A stretch of DNA of 27,916 nt from DATKZB01 sp035528235 (GTDB lineage: Bacteria > Planctomycetota > Phycisphaerae > FEN-1346). The position numbers were made by a program, and so were the translations under genes. Below, one piece after another: positions 22,826 to 27,916 of the stretch (position 1 is its first letter; each line of letters starts with the position of its first letter). The notes beneath the pieces are model-generated. The model saw nothing but the letters and a program-made list of their open reading frames with translations. It did not search any database and had not been told where the DNA came from. Location of the stretch: assembly GCA_035528235.1 (NCBI GenBank), contig DATKZB010000402.1, positions 1 to 27,916 on the forward strand, written 5' to 3'.

Positions 22826-23167
22826 ATGGCCAACTATCTCGTAGCCCAACTCGACGCGCTTGAGGCCAGCCCGTGCCCGTGCGGGTCGTCGCGGCGGGCG
22901 TTCGTCGGGCCGGATAACCCGACGGCCTCGGTCCACCTGGTCGAGATCGCCGCCCAGACCCAGGTGCACTGGCACCGGAAGATGACCGAGGTTTACGTGG
23001 TGCTGGAGGGCGAGGGGCACGTCGAACTCGACGGCGAGCGCGTGCCGGTGCGGCCGATGACGGCCGTCATGATCCGGCCCGGGTGCCGGCACCGGGCCGT
23101 CGGACGCCTGAAGATCCTGAACGTCGTCATCCCGCCGTTCGACCCGGCCGACGAGTACGCCGACTAA
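22826..23167 (+). CDS. Single-domain cupin protein
   Basis: A 113-residue cupin. Metal ligands appear in the expected order: HWHRKMTE gives His48, His50 and Glu55, and His89 in RPGCRHR completes the site. The second motif region PVRPMTAVMIRPG fits the family. There is no signal peptide. Small cupins of this type include isomerases, dioxygenases and sugar-binding proteins; the function cannot be fixed. AAAAGGA (22812-22818) precedes the ATG. It follows the dehydrogenase on the same strand and faces the enolase-superfamily gene with a 27-base gap. Cysteines at 17 and 19 (CPCG) are unusual for a cupin, and could be structural. Confidence 0.88.
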   Translation: MANYLVAQLDALEASPCPCGSSRRAFVGPDNPTASVHLVEIAAQTQVHWHRKMTEVYVVLEGEGHVELDGERVPVRPMTAVMIRPGCRHRAVGRLKILNVVIPPFDPADEYAD

Positions 23168-23194
23168 TCCTACAACGCTACTTGCCGCGCTGCG

Positions 23195-24586
23195 CTACAG
23201 CCCCATGGCCGCCAGGTCGAGTTCGTCCACGCGGTAGCCCAGGCCCGGTCCGGTCATCGAGGCGGTGTAGGCGTAGCCGTCGCGGACGTCGGTCAGACCG
23301 CGATGGACCTTGGCCACGGCCTCGTTGGCGGCCGGGAAGAACTGCCGCGAGTTCGCCTCCACGCCCATGATGGTGTGGGTGCGGGCCGCCAGGCCGACCG
23401 ACTCCAGCAGGGCCAGCGACGGGTTCGTCAGGTCCTGGACGGCGTAGGGGATGGCGGCCATCTCGGCCATCGGCACGAAGAGCATGTCGCTGGAAAGGCA
23501 CTTGCACGATTTCAGGGCGATGCCCGACCATCCCAGTTCCATCGCCAGGCGAAAATCGTCGACGGTCGTCAGGCTCTCGTCGATGAGCACCGGCTTCAGG
23601 CGGGCGATGGGCCGCATGTCCCACCGGTGGGCCGCCAGGTCGCGCTCCGTGGGCTGCTCAATGTAGAGGATCTCGTCGAAGACCTCCGGCGACGCCTCGC
23701 GGACCTTCGCCAGGTACTCGACGATGTACTCGGGCCCGGCGCACTGCTCGTTCGTGTCGGCCGTCAGGTGCGGCCGGGGCGGCAGGTTACGCGGCGTCGC
23801 CTGGCGCACCTCATGATAGATGCGGCTGACTTCGAGCGTCCGTGCCACGTCCCACTCCAGGTCCTTGCCGCGCAGTTTCACCTTCAGGCAGAAGACGCCG
23901 TCGCGCTCGATCCACCGCTGAAACGAGTTCGGCACGCCGTCGTCGGGCAGGCCGGGCGGCACGTCTTCTTCGCGCAGCACGTCGAGGCCGCCCACGAGGT
24001 GGAACACGGGCACGCGCGGCAGGTAGTCCTGGCGGAGGAACTGCGACGGGTACACGCCCCGGTAGGCGTCGCCCAGGTACCGCGCCAGGTCGTGGGCCAT
24101 GTGATCGGGACCCATGCCGCGGTACGAGTCGATACCGGCGGCGCGGCCGAAGGCGTCGTGGACGGCGTGGTCGATGGGGCTGGCGACGACCAGCGCGGCC
24201 AGAAACGGCATCGCGTCGTCGGGGGTATGCCGGGCGGCGGCCTGGGCCGCCAGGGGCCGCAGCTCACCCTCGGTCTCCATAAAGATGTCGATGGGATGGG
24301 CGAAACGATTGAAGCCCGCGACGCACGCCGCGTAGGCGTCGAACAGGTCGGCCATGGCCCGTTCGCGGGCCTCGTGCGACGCCTTCGACACGGGCCACGC
24401 CCACAGGTCCATCAGGAACATGGCGCCCCAGCCCACGCCGGTCCGGCCGGCGCGGTTCTCGACCGTGACGCGGGCGTAACCGGTGTAGGTCTTCTCGACG
24501 ACGACGGCACCGAACTTCAGCGGCGTCCGGCAGGCCGTCGGCACGCGGAACGTCTGGACCTCGCGGACGCGGACGTCGCTCTGCAT
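23195..24586 (-). CDS. Enolase-superfamily protein (mandelate racemase/muconate lactonizing-like)
   Basis: A 463-residue member of the enolase superfamily, which abstracts a proton alpha to a carboxylate, giving racemases, cycloisomerases and sugar-acid dehydratases. Candidate active-site residues are in order: CLKVKLRGKD (Lys235, Lys237), LTADTNEQ (Asp277, Asn279), LYIEQP (Glu310), VLIDES (Asp336, Glu337) and IALKSCK (Lys359). The N-terminal capping domain is long. The substrate is unknown; in this setting an acid-sugar dehydratase is plausible. The start at 24586 is supported by GAAGGG upstream; a longer frame to 24649 would run into the repeat-bearing region. It is divergent from the heparinase-like gene and convergent with the cupin gene. 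Confidence 0.88.
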   Translation of the reverse strand: MQSDVRVREVQTFRVPTACRTPLKFGAVVVEKTYTGYARVTVENRAGRTGVGWGAMFLMDLWAWPVSKASHEARERAMADLFDAYAACVAGFNRFAHPIDIFMETEGELRPLAAQAAARHTPDDAMPFLAALVVASPIDHAVHDAFGRAAGIDSYRGMGPDHMAHDLARYLGDAYRGVYPSQFLRQDYLPRVPVFHLVGGLDVLREEDVPPGLPDDGVPNSFQRWIERDGVFCLKVKLRGKDLEWDVARTLEVSRIYHEVRQATPRNLPPRPHLTADTNEQCAGPEYIVEYLAKVREASPEVFDEILYIEQPTERDLAAHRWDMRPIARLKPVLIDESLTTVDDFRLAMELGWSGIALKSCKCLSSDMLFVPMAEMAAIPYAVQDLTNPSLALLESVGLAARTHTIMGVEANSRQFFPAANEAVAKVHRGLTDVRDGYAYTASMTGPGLGYRVDELDLAAMGL

Positions 24587-24719
24587 GGCGGGACCCTTCA
24601 CGAAGAAGCCGTCTGCCCTGTTTCTATCCCCCGGCAGGCAGGGGGTCAATCAAGTTATCGGCGGGGCGCGGCGGGGGCGTCGCGTCCGTGCGGTCCGACA
24701 GGAATCCTCTAACGTGCGA

Positions 24720-24788
24720 GCGCGGCGGGTCCCCGCACCCGCCGCGGGAACGGGCCTCGTACGCGGTGGGTACGGGGACCCACCGCGC
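24720..24788. repeat. Double-hairpin interspersed repeat, copy 4
   Basis: Hairpin one has arm GCGCGGCGGGT (24720-24730) and ACCCGCCGCG (24737-24746), loop CCCCGC. Hairpin two has CGCGGTGGGT (24762-24771) and ACCCACCGCG (24778-24787), loop ACGGGG. The outermost base pair is lost from both stems and the spacer is shorter than in copies 1-3 (about 15 bases). It lies in the 399-base gap between divergent genes. Confidence 0.85.
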
Positions 24789-24806
24789 ACGAGGCGTGTT
24801 GATCAC

Positions 24807-24825
24807 GGCTCGCCCGGGGCGAGCC
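24807..24825. repeat. Short hairpin repeat, family B copy 2
   Basis: Arms GGCTCGCCC (24807-24815) and GGGCGAGCC (24817-24825) around one G; same as the element at 13953 apart from the central base. It lies 18 bases after copy 4 of the double-hairpin element. Confidence 0.75.
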
Positions 24826-24845
24826 GAACATGCGTCAGGCCGGAT

Positions 24846-24871
24846 CGCGGCGGCCTGGGAAGGCCGCCGCG
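24846..24871. repeat. Ten-base-arm hairpin upstream of the heparinase-like gene
   Basis: Perfect arms CGCGGCGGCC (24846-24855) and GGCCGCCGCG (24862-24871) around TGGGAA. It is the fourth hairpin within about 150 bases. The remainder of 24587-24985 has no supported gene; no confident promoter was found in it. Confidence 0.7.
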
Positions 24872-24985
24872 CGAGATGTGACGCTGTAGAAGGAATCGGC
24901 GCGGCAGAAACACGAAAACCTCGCGGCCCGGGGCGTTTTCTATAGGAGGGAAGGTCACCTCGAAGGCAAGCACGGGAGCGACACG

Positions 24986-27853
24986 ATGCGCGCGGTGTTG
25001 GCGGCATTGGCGGTGTGCGTCGGCCTGGCCTCGGCCGCTGGGGGAGCCGAACTCGCCTCGTTCACCATCACCGAGCCCTTGGGCTGCGACTGGCCCGACG
25101 AGTGGCTGACGCGCGACGTCCCGGACGTCCCCTCCGCAGACCCGGCCACGCTCCAGTTGCTGGCCCGCGAGGCCCAGGCGTTCAACGCACAGGCCGTGCC
25201 CGCCCAGTTCTACCCGCTCAAAGACCAGGGCGCCGTGCGGGTCCTCTTCAAGACCACGCTGCGGAAGAACCAGAGACTCACCTTCACCGTGGCCGACGGC
25301 GCCGCGGCCCCGCCGCCCTGGCCGCACGTCTCGGTCACCCGGAAGGGCGGGCGCACGGTCGTCGCGAACGGGGTGTACACGGTCGAGTTCGACCCGCTGC
25401 GGCCGGTGCCCATCAACGTCCTGCGGGCCGGGTCGGCCGCCGGCACGATGGGCACGTTCGCCTGGCCCCTGGGCATGGTGGCCACGGGCGTGACCGACAC
25501 CTGGCACGAGCGCGGCCCGGCCCGGGCGGTGCTGGAACGGGTCTTCCGGTTCACCAGCCCCCAGCGGCAGTACCGGATCCGGTTCGACTTTCGGGCGGGT
25601 GACCCGTGGATCGGCGTCGAGGACGAGTACGCCCTGGGCAAGGGCACCGCCATCACGCTCGATCTCGCGGCACTGAAGGCCGATGCCGTGTACCACCCGC
25701 ACACGTACAACGCGCGGACGTTCAAGACCGACGGCAAGGCCGACGACACGACGCTCGAGCCGCCGCAGCACCCCATAGCCACGCTCGGGCCCATCTGGCG
25801 CGACATCTGGTTCGGCGGCGGACCGTTCGCCTTCGTCTACAACTCGAAGGCCGACCACGGCCTGGGCCTGGCCGCCGTCCGGGGCAGCCAGTGGCAGAGC
25901 CCCGCGGACACGACCCTCGAGTCGCAGAACTTCCGCGTCCATGGCGACCCGAAGAAGCCGGGCCAGGTGCGCGTGGAGATTCCGACCGACGGCGGCAAGC
26001 GCCACTGGGCCATCATCCTGGGGCCGCCCGACGTCCGCAACGCCCTCAGCCGCCTGACCCGCTCGCACGCCGACACGCCGCTCGAAAGGGTCCTCAATGA
26101 ATGGGTGCTGGAGTGGAAGTCCGGCGCCCCCCAGGTCACCGCCGGCATGGCGGGGGTGTACCTGAGCGGTCACCTGAACCAGCACAACTTCAACCCGACG
26201 ACGTTCCCGCGGATGGTCCGCAAGCAGTTGCCCGCCAAGGGGCCCGTCACGAGCCGCGACCTGGCCGTTCTGGCTTATATCTTCATGAATCCAGATTACT
26301 GGCCCGGGCCCAAGTACCGGTGGGCCATCGGCAACCCGAACTTCCACACCGACATGTACTCCATCCCGTTGGCCATCGGCCTGGCGATGCCCGACCACCC
26401 GCACGCCAAGCGGTGGGTGCAGTACGGCGTCGAGGAGACCCGTGGGAACCTGGAGCGCGACTCGTTCCCCGGCGGGGCGTGGGCCGAATCGCTCAGTTAC
26501 GCCTCCTTCTTCTTCCGTGTGGTCGAGAACGCCAAAAAACTCCGCGACGCCCGCGCCGCCAACCCCTTCAAGGACTGGCCGCGCCTCCGCGAGGTGGCCA
26601 CGTACCTGGCCTGCATGCACACGCCCACCGACCCGCGTTACGGCGTGCGGCAAACGGCCCCCATCGGCGACACGAGTCCCGGCAACTACCTCAAGGAACT
26701 CAACGCCATGAGCCCGCTGTACCAGGCCATCGACGCCGCCTTCGCCAAGCAACTCGTGCGGTTCCCCCTGAAACGGGCGTACGGCATCGACATCACCAGC
26801 CGCGAGTTCTACGGGTTCGGCGCCATGCTCCGCGCCAACGCGTACGACGACCGGCACGAGTCGTTTGTGACCGTGAAGGCGGGCCCGGCCCGCAACCACT
26901 TCCAGGGCGACGAACTCTCGTTCCACTTTTGCTCGCTCGGCACGCCGCTGGCCATCGACTACGCGTGCCACTACTCGCCGCGACCCTGGTCGGCCGCCAT
27001 CCACAACCGGCCCGACATCGACGGCAAACGGCCCGTGGCCGTCGCCGCACGCCGCGCGTTCGTCAAGGGACCCTTTGCCGACGTCTTCGTGGCCGACGAA
27101 CGGACTCACGAGGTCAACGCCGTCCCGATGGAACCTCATCTGGCCGACAAGCCCGGCTGGGAGTACCCGACCACGCGCCTGCCCGAGGAGACGCCCTGGA
27201 CGATGCGGCGGTACGTCCTACTCGTCAAGCACGACCCCAAGACGTCGAAGATAGCCGACTACCTGGTCATCCGCGACGAGATCTCCTCGCCCGAGGCCGT
27301 CGGGTGGAACCTGCACGTCCTGGGCCGCGACATCCAGCGGGCCGGCCAGGCCTTCACCTTTCCGGGGCAACTCGACGTCGACGTGACGGCCCATTTCGTC
27401 GCCCCCCAGCTGGGCCCGGTGGAGCAGCGCGAGTGGGGATGGAGAAATATCGATTCCGCCAGCCGGCGAAACGCCAAGGGCGCCGAGTACGAGAAGAAGA
27501 ACTTCGGGGCGTACATCCCGAAGGACTTCAAGCCCGGCACGTGGGACGGCGGCGAGATGGCCAAGTGGCTCCGCGTCAAGGGGCCGGCCGGCCTCACGAA
27601 GTGGCTCGTCGTCATCATGCCCAACCTCAGGGGCACCGAGGCGCCCAAGGTCGAGCGGCTGTCCGACTCGAGCGCCCGTGTCACGCTCGGCAAGGAGGAA
27701 GAGATCGTTCACCTGGGATCCGACGGCAAGTTCCAGGCCGCCGTCGATCGCGGCGCCAAGCCGAGCGTGCTCCTGAAGGCCGGCGAGGTCAAGCCCTGGG
27801 CCGAAGTCGAGTTCAAGCCCATGCCGCCCGATATCGACCAGGGGGCGCGGTAG
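24986..27853 (+). CDS. Secreted heparinase II/III-like polysaccharide lyase candidate
   Basis: A 955-residue exported protein. The start follows GGGAG (24974 region) and gives a short signal peptide (MRAVLAALAVCVGLASA). The N-terminal third is beta-rich (for example VANGVYTVEFDPLRP, WIGVEDEYAL). A helical part from about residue 360 (PLERVLNEW, FHTDMYSIPLAIGLAM with His454 and Tyr458, GGAWAESLSYASFFF) fits an alpha/alpha toroid. From about 635 a beta-sandwich follows (HFQGDELSFHFCSLGTPLAIDY and HNRPDIDG with His673). This order resembles heparinase II/III-type lyases that cleave uronic-acid polysaccharides by beta-elimination. I cannot align the catalytic residues confidently, so substrate and activity remain open. 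It is divergent from the enolase-superfamily gene, separated by four hairpins. Confidence 0.75.
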   Translation: MRAVLAALAVCVGLASAAGGAELASFTITEPLGCDWPDEWLTRDVPDVPSADPATLQLLAREAQAFNAQAVPAQFYPLKDQGAVRVLFKTTLRKNQRLTFTVADGAAAPPPWPHVSVTRKGGRTVVANGVYTVEFDPLRPVPINVLRAGSAAGTMGTFAWPLGMVATGVTDTWHERGPARAVLERVFRFTSPQRQYRIRFDFRAGDPWIGVEDEYALGKGTAITLDLAALKADAVYHPHTYNARTFKTDGKADDTTLEPPQHPIATLGPIWRDIWFGGGPFAFVYNSKADHGLGLAAVRGSQWQSPADTTLESQNFRVHGDPKKPGQVRVEIPTDGGKRHWAIILGPPDVRNALSRLTRSHADTPLERVLNEWVLEWKSGAPQVTAGMAGVYLSGHLNQHNFNPTTFPRMVRKQLPAKGPVTSRDLAVLAYIFMNPDYWPGPKYRWAIGNPNFHTDMYSIPLAIGLAMPDHPHAKRWVQYGVEETRGNLERDSFPGGAWAESLSYASFFFRVVENAKKLRDARAANPFKDWPRLREVATYLACMHTPTDPRYGVRQTAPIGDTSPGNYLKELNAMSPLYQAIDAAFAKQLVRFPLKRAYGIDITSREFYGFGAMLRANAYDDRHESFVTVKAGPARNHFQGDELSFHFCSLGTPLAIDYACHYSPRPWSAAIHNRPDIDGKRPVAVAARRAFVKGPFADVFVADERTHEVNAVPMEPHLADKPGWEYPTTRLPEETPWTMRRYVLLVKHDPKTSKIADYLVIRDEISSPEAVGWNLHVLGRDIQRAGQAFTFPGQLDVDVTAHFVAPQLGPVEQREWGWRNIDSASRRNAKGAEYEKKNFGAYIPKDFKPGTWDGGEMAKWLRVKGPAGLTKWLVVIMPNLRGTEAPKVERLSDSSARVTLGKEEEIVHLGSDGKFQAAVDRGAKPSVLLKAGEVKPWAEVEFKPMPPDIDQGAR

Positions 27854-27916
27854 GCACGACGCGCTCCAGGCATCACGTCCATCATGGCCGACTCGGCAGA
27901 CCCGCTTTCTCGCGCA

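Noticed and set aside
24803..27139. Minus-strand frame of more than 700 codons opposite the heparinase-like gene
   Set aside because: Same reason: compositionally biased antisense frame. It also crosses three hairpins in the intergenic region.

Overview
The window is very GC-rich DNA, about 70% in most genes by eye, packed with secreted carbohydrate-active and sugar-processing proteins. The repertoire suggests a non-anammox member of Planctomycetota, possibly Phycisphaerae-like: Tat-exported Gfo/Idh/MocA oxidoreductases, a hydrazine-synthase-alpha-like beta-propeller/multihaem protein, a Tat-exported PHP protein, a GHL10 glycosidase-like protein and many interspersed palindromes. This is inferred from gene families; no rRNA or marker gene is present.

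Layout. (1) 1-7241, plus strand: a palindrome-rich leader; a Gfo/Idh/MocA gene broken by a one-base frameshift; a HEAT-like protein; the 910-residue propeller/CXXCH protein; deoC; a second, cytoplasmic Gfo/Idh/MocA gene. (2) 7269-8904, minus: a Tat-exported PHP phosphoesterase-like protein and a secreted BSP-type HExxH peptidase. (3) 9105-10955, plus: a clear promoter, an MltA-type lytic transglycosylase lipoprotein, and a GH16-like protein lacking its catalytic core. (4) 11150-15061, minus: a third Gfo/Idh/MocA protein, a lower-GC PD-(D/E)XK-like protein, a secreted jelly-roll protein and low-specificity threonine aldolase. (5) 15277-18862: a stand-alone LigD-type 3'-phosphoesterase (plus), a truncated CBM6-like gene (minus), xylulokinase (minus), and a DUF2007 protein with an Asp/Trp repeat tail (minus). 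(6) 19151-27853: a GHL10 protein, a D-2-hydroxyacid dehydrogenase and a cupin (plus), an enolase-superfamily protein (minus), and a large secreted heparinase II/III-like protein (plus).

Together the genes fit extracellular breakdown of plant or algal polysaccharides (heparinase-like, GHL10, jelly-roll, GH16 remnant). Intracellular handling of the released sugars and sugar acids would follow (Gfo/Idh/MocA, enolase-superfamily dehydratase, hydroxyacid dehydrogenase, cupin, xylulokinase, DeoC). The pathway link is inference; no single substrate can be named.

The most unusual layer is non-coding. Four copies of a double-hairpin element occur at 5116, 15157, 16514 and 24720, always in the same orientation and including divergent promoter regions. 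At least five other palindrome or tandem-repeat types are also present. Two genes (GH16-like, CBM6-like) are decayed and one Gfo/Idh/MocA gene is frameshifted, so the region looks like it is under active remodelling. I found no CRISPR array, tRNA, rRNA, transposase or recognisable defence system.
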